Source of the DNA: Lutibacter sp.
GTDB taxonomy: Bacteria > Bacteroidota > Bacteroidia > Flavobacteriales > Flavobacteriaceae
Direction of reading: 5' to 3'
DNA length: 45,778 bases
Assembly (NCBI RefSeq): GCF_013139515.1
Contig: NZ_WTAR01000040.1
Location: forward strand, 1 to 45,778
The position numbers and the translations under genes are program-made. Every line of letters begins with the position of its first letter. The first letter of the stretch is position 1. The notes below the pieces were generated by a model that ran no database searches, had not been told where the DNA came from, and saw only the letters and a list, made by a program, of their open reading frames with translations. This document shows, in pieces, positions 18,018 to 26,146 of this stretch.

Positions 18018-19748
18018 TTACAAGTCAAATTTGTAAGTAATACCTGCTAATATTTGTAATGTTTGAACTTGGTAATTTATAAAAGTGTGATATTTCTCGC
18101 CTAGAGCATTGTTGATTTTTGCAAATGCAGTTAACCTGTCAGAAAAAATATAGCCACCGTTAAGGTTTAAATCCATGTATGAATTATTTTCAACAATACT
18201 ACCGTTTTCAGTAGTTAAACCAAACGGAATTACAAAATCGTTGATTTTACCATTATAAAATAATTTGGCGCCAGCAAACCAGTTTTTATTTTGATAGTCG
18301 GCTGAAATAGTTGCTTTTATTGTTGGTAAATTCCACGCTTCTAATTGATTTTCTGTTGTAAAATTTGAATAATTTAAAGTACCACTAAAATCAAATTCTT
18401 CAGAAGCATCTATTGTAATTTCGGCTAAAAAATCCAACGTTTTAATGTTATCATAAATTACTTCAAATGAGTTCCCAGCCTCATAAGCGTTATCAATCAA
18501 AATAGTTCCATCAGTTTTTGTTTGATTTTGAATAAATAATGGTTTGTTTATTTCGGATGTATGACTCACATTAAAATTGTAACCAATGTTTGAAGCCAAT
18601 TTTCCTTTTGCGCCTACAAATGCTTTATATTGTTTATCAGTTTGTAATATGTTAAGTGTTGGCGAAACATATGGGTTTTTATTTGCGAAATTACTGTAGG
18701 TGTTTTGGTATAAATCACCCGTAACGCCTGCAACTAGTGTTAGAACTTCATCAATCATTTTTAGTGACGCGGTTACATTTGGGTAGGCATAGAAATTAGT
18801 TATTTTATTTTCTAAATCGTTAGTATAATAAAGTTTAGCACCTAAGTTAATTGTTAAATTTTCTCGAAGAACTTCAAAATTCGGGTTAAATCCTAAATTT
18901 AAATAACTGTATTTCAAGTCATCAGTTGTTGTATAATTTTGTTTGAATTTTCCTGAAATAACATCTATTAAAAAATCAGCATTTATAAGCTCTGTTGAAA
19001 TTGGAAATTCGATTTTAGGTTTTACTAAAAGACGAATTTCGTTACTGTTATAATCATCTGAAAAATTCAAAATTTCGGCAGTTGCACCTTTAAAAAAAGA
19101 GTCTTCAAAATCAATTTTCCCACCTACATACATATTTTTATAAACTTGCTCTTCGTTTAAGGAGTTTATAAAAGCATCTTCAAAAATTAGGTCACTCGAT
19201 AAACCATAATAATTAAATTGCTTGCGTTGTATACCAGCATTCACTTGCCAATTATAATCTCTATCAAATTGTTTGTAATAGCCATCAATTCTAGTGTCAG
19301 AAAAATTAGTATTTAACAATGCATCATTAATACCACCTTCAGAAGAATGGTGATTTATAAAAATGCCAAAATCGTTATATCTTGTGTCTCCAGAATGAAT
19401 GTAGGCTTCAAATAGCGGACTTGTAAAGTTCCCAAACCCTGCTGAAATATAGTTTTCGAATAAACGATCTTTAGGCTCTCTAATAACACCTTTTGCTTTT
19501 CCTTTTGAAGGTGTAAATGTTGAAGCCACAGGAATTGAGAAAATACTATAAGTAACTTTTTCCTTTTCAATAGCGCTTGTGTCTTCAATAGTTGGATTTG
19601 ATGTTACTTTAAAAGCATCAGAAATTTTTGGAGTGTATGGTTTTACAACACTAATTTCTTCTGTTTTTAACGTGTCTTTTTTTGTTTCTTGTGAAAAAGA
19701 AAACCCAGTTATTAATATTGTTAATGAAGTTATGATAAGCTTTCGCAT
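18018..19748 (-). CDS. Outer-membrane beta-barrel protein without a TonB plug
   Basis: 576 residues with a signal peptide (about 1-19, ending FSFSQ). A short periplasmic N-terminal stretch (KTEEISVVKPYTPKISDAF) precedes a long series of amphipathic strands and ends with an aromatic-rich strand finishing KFDL, typical of barrels inserted by Bam. Such proteins are often labelled TonB-dependent receptors in Bacteroidota, but neither a plug domain nor a TonB box is evident and the length is below that family's usual size. It lies 33 bp downstream of the large TPR gene on the same strand. I infer that the two products cooperate in the envelope. Ligand and role are unknown. Confidence 0.7.
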   Translation of the reverse strand: MRKLIITSLTILITGFSFSQETKKDTLKTEEISVVKPYTPKISDAFKVTSNPTIEDTSAIEKEKVTYSIFSIPVASTFTPSKGKAKGVIREPKDRLFENYISAGFGNFTSPLFEAYIHSGDTRYNDFGIFINHHSSEGGINDALLNTNFSDTRIDGYYKQFDRDYNWQVNAGIQRKQFNYYGLSSDLIFEDAFINSLNEEQVYKNMYVGGKIDFEDSFFKGATAEILNFSDDYNSNEIRLLVKPKIEFPISTELINADFLIDVISGKFKQNYTTTDDLKYSYLNLGFNPNFEVLRENLTINLGAKLYYTNDLENKITNFYAYPNVTASLKMIDEVLTLVAGVTGDLYQNTYSNFANKNPYVSPTLNILQTDKQYKAFVGAKGKLASNIGYNFNVSHTSEINKPLFIQNQTKTDGTILIDNAYEAGNSFEVIYDNIKTLDFLAEITIDASEEFDFSGTLNYSNFTTENQLEAWNLPTIKATISADYQNKNWFAGAKLFYNGKINDFVIPFGLTTENGSIVENNSYMDLNLNGGYIFSDRLTAFAKINNALGEKYHTFINYQVQTLQILAGITYKFDL

Positions 19749-19781
19749 ATTTTTATGTTTATTCGTTTATTAGAGTAATTA

Positions 19782-22700
19782 TTAATTCTTTACAGACTCA
19801 TTTGTTTTGGCCTGTTCTGTTTTAATTCTTTTGAGCTCTTTTGTTGCTTCTTCAACAACATCATCAAATTCAGCAAAGTTTTTTAGTACACTCTCTAAAA
19901 TATAAGTTGCTTGGTAAGCATCTTTTAATTCGTAATAATTGGTCGCCATTAAAATTAAACCTTTAGCTCCCCAATATTTATAGGCTGAATAATCTGCAGC
20001 AATTTTTTGAACTATTTCATTAGAAACTCTATAGCTTCCATCTTTATTTTCAAAGTAGGCATCATAGAATAAAGCTTCAGCTTTTAGTTCTCCAGAAGCA
20101 ATTTTCTCGACTTCTTTATATGCTTTTCTTGCTTTATCTTTATTTTCAGTTTGTATAGCTGAACGTGCAATAATAACGTGTGCATCAGATTTTATACGTG
20201 CTTCAAGTTTTGTATTTTGTAACACCACTTCAGCATAATTTACAGCTTTACTATAATTTTTATTGGCGTAATAACCTTTCATTAAGTTAGATTGTGCAAA
20301 CGTTATACTATGTGGTAAATTAGCTTCACTTTCCAAACGTTCTAATAACGGAATGGCACTGTTCCAATTATTGTTTTCTAAATGTATTTGACATAAACTT
20401 GAAAGTGCATTCTCGGTAAATTCATTTCTTTCTTGATTGATAACAAATGTGTAATTTGGAATTGCTTTTGAATGTTGGTTTTCAGAAAATAACGATTGTG
20501 CTAAATAAAAATTAGCATGTAATGTGTGCAATCCTTTAGGGAAACTTTGTAAGTATTTTGTGAAACTAACAATCGCTTTTTTATGATTGTTTTGTAAGTA
20601 TTGTTTTTCAGCAGATTCATACGTGTCGTTATCTAATTCAGCATCTGTGACATTCACAAAATCAATATCTTTTACCCAAGCTGCATACTCGTCAACGCGA
20701 CCTATATCTACATAAATTTGACGTGTGTTTTTAACTGCTTGTTTTGCTTCAGCAGTATTTGGAAAGCGTTTTACAATGTTTTTGTAAATTGTTAAAGCCT
20801 GTTCATTTTGGTCAGTATTGTAATAAATTAAGCCTTTTTTAAGCAACGATTTTGAAATTAACAGACTTCTTTTAAAGCTTGAAATTAGTTTGTTAAAGCT
20901 TTCTAGTGCCAACTCATTTTTATTTTTATTGAAGTAAGAATTTCCTAAAACATATAAAGCATCATCTCTATATGTAGATTTTAAATATGTGTTTAAAAAT
21001 GAATTTAACTCAGCTATTTTATCATTTTCTTTGTTGATTAAACCGTAACTTATTGCTTTTTGAAATTGAGCATAATCTGCATCAATTCCATTTATTTTAA
21101 TTGCTTTATCGTAATAATTTATTGCATTTGAATAACTACTGTTTGCAAAATAACTATCAGCAATTCTTAAATAACTATCGTTAATTCTTACAGCATCATT
21201 TGTATTTTTATTGGTATAATTTTTAAATTCTTGTATCGCCTTTTCGTATTCTTTTAGTTTAAAATAAGTGTACCCAACATTGTAATTTATATGTTCAAAC
21301 TCATTAGTTTTTGAAGCTTCATTATTTGATGTGAAATCTTTAAAACTTGCTAAAGCATCATTAAAATTATTTAATCTGTAATTGCTTTCTCCTTTCCAAA
21401 AAGTTGCTTGAGCAGTAAAATTTGCATCTAAAGGAATTCTTAAAGAACTTTCAAAATTTTCTTTTGCACTGTCATAATTTCCTTCAGAAAATAGCTCTGC
21501 ACCTCTATAAAAAGCAACCTTTTGAAACAATGTTCTTTCTTTAGCACTTTTCTTATTTTTTAAATAGCTTAAAGCACCTTCAAAATCTTTTGAAGTAATA
21601 TAAGCACTGATAATCAATTCATTAATTTTACTTTTATGTTTTGAATTTGGATATAATTCAACATATTCTTGTAAAACATCAGGAACGCTTTTATAAGGGT
21701 TTCCAATTTCATAACTTAATTTGGCATAATTTAACCAAGCATCTTTTTGTATTTCAGGCTTAAACTTCATATGCGCAGCATTTCTAAATGCATTTAAAGC
21801 TTCATTTTTTTTCTCCAGGTTTAAATAACATTCAGCTAAATGATAGTAAGCGTTTTGTGCAACCGCGTTATTTCCACTAATAATTTTGTTGAAATTGTTT
21901 ATAGCATTTTCAAAACCGTTTTGTTTGTAATAAGCGTAGCCCAAAAAGTAATAATCAGTATTATTCCATTTGCCTCGTTTTCCTTTGTAATTTTTTAAAT
22001 GAAGAATTGCTTCCTCATATTTTTGAAGATTAAAATAACTTTCACCAACAATTTTAGAAATTTCAGAATGTTCTACACGTTTAGCTTTTTCAAGAAGAGG
22101 CAAGCCGTATTCGATAGCTTTTTCAAACTTTCCTAATTTAAAGTTCATATCAGCTAAATAGTAAGAAACATTTGTTTTAAAGTTTTTATCTTCAACCACT
22201 TCACCTAAATAGGTGTCTGCTGTTTCGTAATCATCATTTTTATAAGCAATATAACCGTAATAATATTTTGCTTGAGCACCATATTCTTGAGAGTCTAACA
22301 ACAATAAAAAGTATTCTTTAGCTTTTGAATACGCTTTGTTTGCAAATAATGAATAGGCATATTTAAAGTTAAAATCTTCTTCTTTTCGTATGGTTAAATT
22401 GGTAGTATTTACTTTGGGATACCATTTTGCGGCGTATGAATATTTTCCAATTTTAAAATAATAATTAGCAACATCCATAAAAGCACTGTTTCTTTTTGTG
22501 CTTGTTGGGTATTTATCTACAAATTGTTGCATTAAATCATCAGAGTTTGGCTGTTCTAAACGTATGGCACAGTTGGCAGCATAATATTCACAATTGGCTT
22601 TTAATTCAGACGAATTGTCAAACTGAGATTTAATATTGTTAAATTTTTGTTGAGCAGCTACAAACGCTTTGTTTTGATACAATTCAATTGCGTGGTTGTA

Positions 22701-22799
22701 TTCAGAAAGTGAATTGGTGTAAATTGCTGTTTTTTGTGCTAATAATGAAAAGGTTATAAAAAATACAATACATGGTAGAACAACTTTTTTATACTTCAT
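19782..22799 (-). CDS. Large exported tetratricopeptide-repeat protein
   Basis: 1005 residues with a signal peptide (about 1-21, ending SLLAQ) followed almost entirely by TPR helix pairs, such as the recurring AYYxLAECYLNLEKKNEALNAF pattern. No enzymatic domain is seen. There is no lipobox, so it is probably periplasmic. TPR solenoids are scaffolds for protein-protein contacts. Its neighbour is a plug-less barrel gene 33 bp downstream, which suggests an envelope complex. The gene resembles SprE/PorW-type proteins only in being a long exported TPR protein; those are lipoproteins, so I do not equate them. It diverges from ftsE. Confidence 0.85.
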   Translation of the reverse strand: MKYKKVVLPCIVFFITFSLLAQKTAIYTNSLSEYNHAIELYQNKAFVAAQQKFNNIKSQFDNSSELKANCEYYAANCAIRLEQPNSDDLMQQFVDKYPTSTKRNSAFMDVANYYFKIGKYSYAAKWYPKVNTTNLTIRKEEDFNFKYAYSLFANKAYSKAKEYFLLLLDSQEYGAQAKYYYGYIAYKNDDYETADTYLGEVVEDKNFKTNVSYYLADMNFKLGKFEKAIEYGLPLLEKAKRVEHSEISKIVGESYFNLQKYEEAILHLKNYKGKRGKWNNTDYYFLGYAYYKQNGFENAINNFNKIISGNNAVAQNAYYHLAECYLNLEKKNEALNAFRNAAHMKFKPEIQKDAWLNYAKLSYEIGNPYKSVPDVLQEYVELYPNSKHKSKINELIISAYITSKDFEGALSYLKNKKSAKERTLFQKVAFYRGAELFSEGNYDSAKENFESSLRIPLDANFTAQATFWKGESNYRLNNFNDALASFKDFTSNNEASKTNEFEHINYNVGYTYFKLKEYEKAIQEFKNYTNKNTNDAVRINDSYLRIADSYFANSSYSNAINYYDKAIKINGIDADYAQFQKAISYGLINKENDKIAELNSFLNTYLKSTYRDDALYVLGNSYFNKNKNELALESFNKLISSFKRSLLISKSLLKKGLIYYNTDQNEQALTIYKNIVKRFPNTAEAKQAVKNTRQIYVDIGRVDEYAAWVKDIDFVNVTDAELDNDTYESAEKQYLQNNHKKAIVSFTKYLQSFPKGLHTLHANFYLAQSLFSENQHSKAIPNYTFVINQERNEFTENALSSLCQIHLENNNWNSAIPLLERLESEANLPHSITFAQSNLMKGYYANKNYSKAVNYAEVVLQNTKLEARIKSDAHVIIARSAIQTENKDKARKAYKEVEKIASGELKAEALFYDAYFENKDGSYRVSNEIVQKIAADYSAYKYWGAKGLILMATNYYELKDAYQATYILESVLKNFAEFDDVVEEATKELKRIKTEQAKTNESVKN

Positions 22800-22954
22800 T
22801 TTAATAAAAATTGAAAGATTTAATTATAAACTAATAACGCATTTTTTTACTGAAATTGCATTTGTTAGCTGTTATTTTTTTATGAATGAACTATTACAAC
22901 AACTATTCCTCTTTTAATTTTTAAGAAACTATTTTATTATTAAATAGGTATAAG

Positions 22955-22985
22955 TTGAAACTTTAAGTTTAAATATTTAGATTTG
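22955..22985 (+). promoter_or_regulatory. Flavobacterial-type promoter of ftsE
   Basis: TTG at 22955-22957 and TAGATTTG at 22978-22985 are separated by 20 bases, a full match to the Bacteroidota sigma consensus (TTG, 19-20 bases, TAnnTTTG). Transcription would begin near 22991. A TTG at 22983, the possible upstream start of the ftsE frame, lies inside the -7 box and so is not transcribed. This settles the ftsE start at 23004. Confidence 0.7.
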
Positions 22986-23003
22986 TTAAAAATCTATTTT
23001 TCT

Positions 23004-23693
23004 ATGTCTGAAGTAATCTTATCCTTAAATAATGCACAAATATTTCAAAGAGAAAATTTAGTGTTATCTGATGTTAATTTAACTATTAATAAAGGTGAGT
23101 TTGTGTATTTAATTGGTAAAACTGGTAGCGGAAAAAGTAGTTTAATGAAAACTTTATATGGAGATTTGCCGTTAGAACAAGGAAAAGGTAGCATTGTAGA
23201 TTTCAATTTAAAAACCTTAAAAGAAAAGGAGATTCCATATTTAAGAAGAAAAATAGGAATTGTTTTTCAAGATTTTAAATTATTAAATGATAGAAGTGTT
23301 TTTGAAAATTTATTATTTGTTTTAAAAGCCACAGGTTGGAAAGATAAAGTAAAAATGAAAGCTAAAATTAACGAGGTGTTATCTAAAGTTGATATGGAAA
23401 CTAAAGATTTTAAAATGCCCTTTCAATTATCAGGTGGTGAACAACAACGTATTGCAATTGCAAGAGCGTTGTTAAACGACCCTGATTTAATTTTAGCCGA
23501 TGAGCCTTCTGGAAATCTTGATCCAGCAACTTCAGTAGATGTTATGAATGTTTTAAAGGAAATTCACGAAAGTGGAAAAACTATTTTAATGGCTACGCAT
23601 GATTATGCCCTTATTTTAAAGTTCCCTTACCGAACTATTAAATGTGAAGGCGGTGAATTATTTGAAGTGGTGCAACAAAAAAGTATGGTCTAG
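23004..23693 (+). CDS. ftsE: Cell-division ABC transporter ATPase FtsE
   Basis: 229 residues from the ATG at 23004 (MSEVILSL...). It has Walker [10 protein letters not shown], the Q-loop in VFQDFKLL, signature [14 protein letters not shown], Walker [13 protein letters not shown] and the H-loop in MATHDY. The [12 protein letters not shown] stretch is characteristic of FtsE rather than of the related LolD or MacB ATPases. FtsE works with the membrane protein FtsX to control peptidoglycan hydrolases at division; no ftsX is in this window, and ftsX is often unlinked in this phylum (from memory). A promoter at 22955-22985 leaves a leader of about 12 bases. A glycosyltransferase gene follows after two bases. 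Confidence 0.88.
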   Translation: MSEVILSLNNAQIFQRENLVLSDVNLTINKGEFVYLIGKTGSGKSSLMKTLYGDLPLEQGKGSIVDFNLKTLKEKEIPYLRRKIGIVFQDFKLLNDRSVFENLLFVLKATGWKDKVKMKAKINEVLSKVDMETKDFKMPFQLSGGEQQRIAIARALLNDPDLILADEPSGNLDPATSVDVMNVLKEIHESGKTILMATHDYALILKFPYRTIKCEGGELFEVVQQKSMV

Positions 23694-23695
23694 TC

Positions 23696-24595
23696 ATGAT
23701 TTCGGTTTTAATTCCTGTTTATAATTATAAGATTCAATCTATAGTATTGAATTTACTTCATCAATTTAAAAATATAAATTGCAAATGGGAAATTTTACTA
23801 TCAGACGACGCTTCAAATGTTGAATTCCTCATTGAAAATTTTAAATTTATCAATAAGTTAGATAACTTAAATGTAATGTTATTTCAACAAAAAATAAATT
23901 TAGGAAATGCTTCAAATAGAAATTATTTAATAGAAAAGGCTTCATATGATTGGTTGTTATTTTTAGATGCTGATGTATTGCCAGTACACAATAATTTTAT
24001 CTCGGTTTTTAAAGATAAACTAGAATCAACGGATAAAGATATTATTGCAGGGAATGTAATTTATGATAATAAGAATCCATTGCCACATTTATTAAGATGG
24101 AAATATGGAAAGAAGAAAGAAGAAATAGCTTTTAATGAAAGAATAAAAAATACAATTCTAAATGTTAGAGGAGCCAATTTTGCAATACGAAAGTCGGTAG
24201 CATTAAAATTAAATTTTCCAGTATTAAAAGAAAAGTACGGTTTTGTAGATACTCGTTTTTTTCTTCAGTTTAAAACTGATCAAATTTGTATAACTGAAAA
24301 TCCAGTTTATCATTTAGGAATTGAAGAAAACAAGGTCTTTTTACAAAAAACTAAAAAGGCAATTTCAAATGCATTATTTCTATTAAATACAAATGATAAA
24401 TTAGCTATACAAATTTCACTTATAGCAAATTATAAAAAAATTAGACTTTTAAAACGGATTTTATCTAAAGTATATTCAATATTTCGTTTGAGCTTTGAAA
24501 AAAAAATGTGTTCAGGTAAACCATCTATTTTTACTTTTCAAGTTTATAAAATACTGTATATAAGTCATTTAGACGTTTCTAAAAATAGATATTAA
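23696..24595 (+). CDS. Family 2 glycosyltransferase
   Basis: 299 residues. It opens with the GT-A nucleotide-sugar fold (ISVLIPVYN), has SDDAS near 37-41, GNASNRN and the metal-binding DXD in FLDADVLP at about 92-95. There is no signal peptide or clear membrane helix, so it probably works at the cytoplasmic face on a lipid-linked or surface glycan. It begins two bases after the ftsE stop, with its RBS inside ftsE. The pairing is probably a matter of shared transcription, because FtsE does not need it. The last 27 bases overlap the 3' end of the convergent family 4 glycosyltransferase gene. Donor and acceptor are unknown. Confidence 0.85.
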   Translation: MISVLIPVYNYKIQSIVLNLLHQFKNINCKWEILLSDDASNVEFLIENFKFINKLDNLNVMLFQQKINLGNASNRNYLIEKASYDWLLFLDADVLPVHNNFISVFKDKLESTDKDIIAGNVIYDNKNPLPHLLRWKYGKKKEEIAFNERIKNTILNVRGANFAIRKSVALKLNFPVLKEKYGFVDTRFFLQFKTDQICITENPVYHLGIEENKVFLQKTKKAISNALFLLNTNDKLAIQISLIANYKKIRLLKRILSKVYSIFRLSFEKKMCSGKPSIFTFQVYKILYISHLDVSKNRY

Positions 24596-25642
24596 TTTTT
24601 CTTCTTGACTTTCCCAAACTAACTCTTTTGAAGCTTTTTCTAAATTAACATTATAAAATTTTTTCTCATTTTTTAGTACTTTATTAATGATTGTAGCAAT
24701 ATTTTCAGGAGTATGATTGTCTATTATTTCACCAACTCCATAAGTTTTAATTACTTTTTTAATTTCAGGTAAATATGTTGCTACAACAGGTGTTTTAGCC
24801 TGTATATAATCAAATAATTTATTAGGAAGAGAATATTTGTAACTTAAGCCTAAATCTTCCTCTAAGCTAATTCCTAAAGTTGCATTTTGAGTTATGGATA
24901 GTAACTTTTCTGGTTCAAGATTTCCTAATAAAACTACCTTATTTTCTACATTACATTGTTTAATTTGTTCTTGAATTTTAGATTTAATAGGGCCATCTCC
25001 TGCAATTTTCAACTTAACATTCTCAATTGTTTGCATAGCTTCTATTAAAGCTAATAATCCTCTCCCATTATTTAAAGCTCCCTGATAAAGAATATATTTA
25101 TCTTTTGACTCTAAAGAAGAGGATTTATTAAAGTTTGGAAAATTTTTTATTACCAAAGGTTTCACATCATATTTTTTGTGAAACCAATTTGCAATTGAAT
25201 CTGAAACTGTATAGAAATGTTTTTGTTTTGGGACTAGCCATTTTTCTAGAAATCGCCATATTTTTTGTGAATATCTTCCTTGTATTGAAGGTAATTCAGT
25301 AAACAATTCGTGGCTATCATAAACTAACTTCTTATCAAATAGTTTACTTATTAAATAATTTGGTAACAAAGTGTCTAAATCATTAGAAAGTAAAATGTCT
25401 TTTTTTAGAAATAAAAGTTTAAAAAATAAGCGTAAATTATATTCAGAATAAAATAAAAAACCAGAAGTAAACAAAAGTTTCATTCTGGTAGTTTTATAAT
25501 TTCTGTTAATTTTTTTACTATTTTTTAGTTTTCTGCCAATTAGTAAAACATCAAAATTCATTTCAGTTAAAGTAGTACATACTTTATGAACTCGTTGATC
25601 AGTTACTAAGTCATTTGTTACAGAAACTATGATTCGTTTCAA
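24569..25642 (-). CDS. Family 4 (GT-B) glycosyltransferase
   Basis: 357 residues. The N-terminal half starts KRIIVSVTNDLVTDQRVHK and carries DSHELFTELP. The C-terminal half has the donor-site pattern YQGALNNGRGL, KIAGDGPI, LLGNL and SLEEDLGLSYKYSLPNKLFDYIQAKTPV with the glutamate pair of the EX7E type. This is the usual GT-B layout of enzymes that build surface glycans from nucleotide sugars. The frame opens with TTG at 25642, and no in-frame ATG lies nearby; this position matches where such proteins normally begin. The gene ends inside the convergent family 2 gene, with 27 bp of shared coding sequence. Confidence 0.87.
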   Translation of the reverse strand: MKRIIVSVTNDLVTDQRVHKVCTTLTEMNFDVLLIGRKLKNSKKINRNYKTTRMKLLFTSGFLFYSEYNLRLFFKLLFLKKDILLSNDLDTLLPNYLISKLFDKKLVYDSHELFTELPSIQGRYSQKIWRFLEKWLVPKQKHFYTVSDSIANWFHKKYDVKPLVIKNFPNFNKSSSLESKDKYILYQGALNNGRGLLALIEAMQTIENVKLKIAGDGPIKSKIQEQIKQCNVENKVVLLGNLEPEKLLSITQNATLGISLEEDLGLSYKYSLPNKLFDYIQAKTPVVATYLPEIKKVIKTYGVGEIIDNHTPENIATIINKVLKNEKKFYNVNLEKASKELVWESQEEKLISIFRNV

Positions 25643-25672
25643 AGCATAAATATTTTATGCAAAATAAGAAAT

Positions 25673-25900
25673 TTATTTTTCTTTTTTAGTAAGATAATAA
25701 ACGTTAAGCATTAAAATAAATCCATTAGTTATAATAATTGGCCACGAAATAGCTAATAGTATTCCATATATTACAAATAATAATGCACCAACTGAGTTAA
25801 CAATTCTTAAAGTATTTACATTTTTCATCATAAATGAAATAATTAATACTACTGAGGCTAGATAACCTACCCACTCTGTATATGTAATTCCTAATATCAT
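25673..25900 (-). CDS. Small three-helix membrane protein (SemiSWEET/YgjV-like)
   Basis: 75 residues forming three hydrophobic segments at about 8-24, 33-51 and 53-70, ending in a Lys-rich tail. The size and helix spacing resemble SemiSWEET-type half-transporters and the YgjV-like family found near glycosyltransferases in this phylum. Similar proteins sometimes carry the misleading label uroporphyrinogen decarboxylase. No substrate can be assigned. It lies 30 bp upstream of the GT-B gene on the same strand and may be co-transcribed with it. Confidence 0.65.
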   Translation of the reverse strand: MILGITYTEWVGYLASVVLIISFMMKNVNTLRIVNSVGALLFVIYGILLAISWPIIITNGFILMLNVYYLTKKEK

Positions 25901-25962
25901 ATGTTTAATTTTTTAAAGCCGACAAATATAGGAATAAAAGCTGCATAAACAGTAAGGTAAGT

Positions 25963-26000
25963 CTATAAAAAAAGAAACCTCACTCAAAGAATGAGTGAGG
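25963..26000 (-). terminator. Rho-independent terminator (minus strand)
   Basis: Arms 25978-25986 and 25992-26000 form a perfect 9-bp stem around a five-base loop. On the minus strand the stem is followed by TTTCTTTTTTT. It would end the candidate small RNA and any read-through from the peptidoglycan-recycling operon. On the plus strand no T-run follows. Confidence 0.8.
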
Positions 26001-26040
26001 AAAATTGCTATGAAAAAGATGGTAAGCTATGAAACTTACC
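25967..26040 (-). ncRNA. Candidate small RNA of about 74 nt
   Basis: Downstream of the GH3 fusion gene on the same strand there is a complete miniature transcription unit. A TATCTTTG -7 box (26045-26052) is followed by a 6-bp hairpin (26040-26035 with 26026-26021), a linker, and a 9-bp hairpin (26000-25992 with 25986-25978) ending in a U-rich tract. No open reading frame of note fits. It may be an independent small RNA, possibly of the Flavo-1 kind described for Flavobacteria, or simply the 3' end of the preceding operon. I could not run a covariance search, so the family is not claimed. Confidence 0.5.
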
Positions 26041-26044
26041 AAGG

Positions 26045-26052
26045 CAAAGATA
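26045..26052 (-). promoter_or_regulatory. -7 box of the candidate small-RNA promoter
   Basis: TATCTTTG on the minus strand is an exact TAnnTTTG match, placed five bases before the first G of the first hairpin. The expected TTG about 20 bases upstream is not clear (TTCG is present instead), so the promoter is only half supported. Confidence 0.5.
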
Positions 26053-26146
26053 CAAACTTTTTTAATACGAAAACGTTTTATTTTGTTAATTTTTATTAAA
26101 AATAAGATTTATGTAACAAAAATAACATGTTTTTAAATTTTGTGAA

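Noticed and set aside
19782-22799. Naming the TPR protein SprE/PorW
   Set aside because: It lacks the lipobox of those proteins, and no gliding or T9SS core genes are adjacent.
22983-23003. Upstream TTG start for ftsE
   Set aside because: It lies within the -7 promoter box, and the added residues do not match the family.
26010-26099. Plus-strand 29-codon frame (MKKMVSYETYQG...) over the small-RNA candidate
   Set aside because: The promoter box, hairpin order and U-tract all fit the minus strand; no plus-strand promoter is seen.
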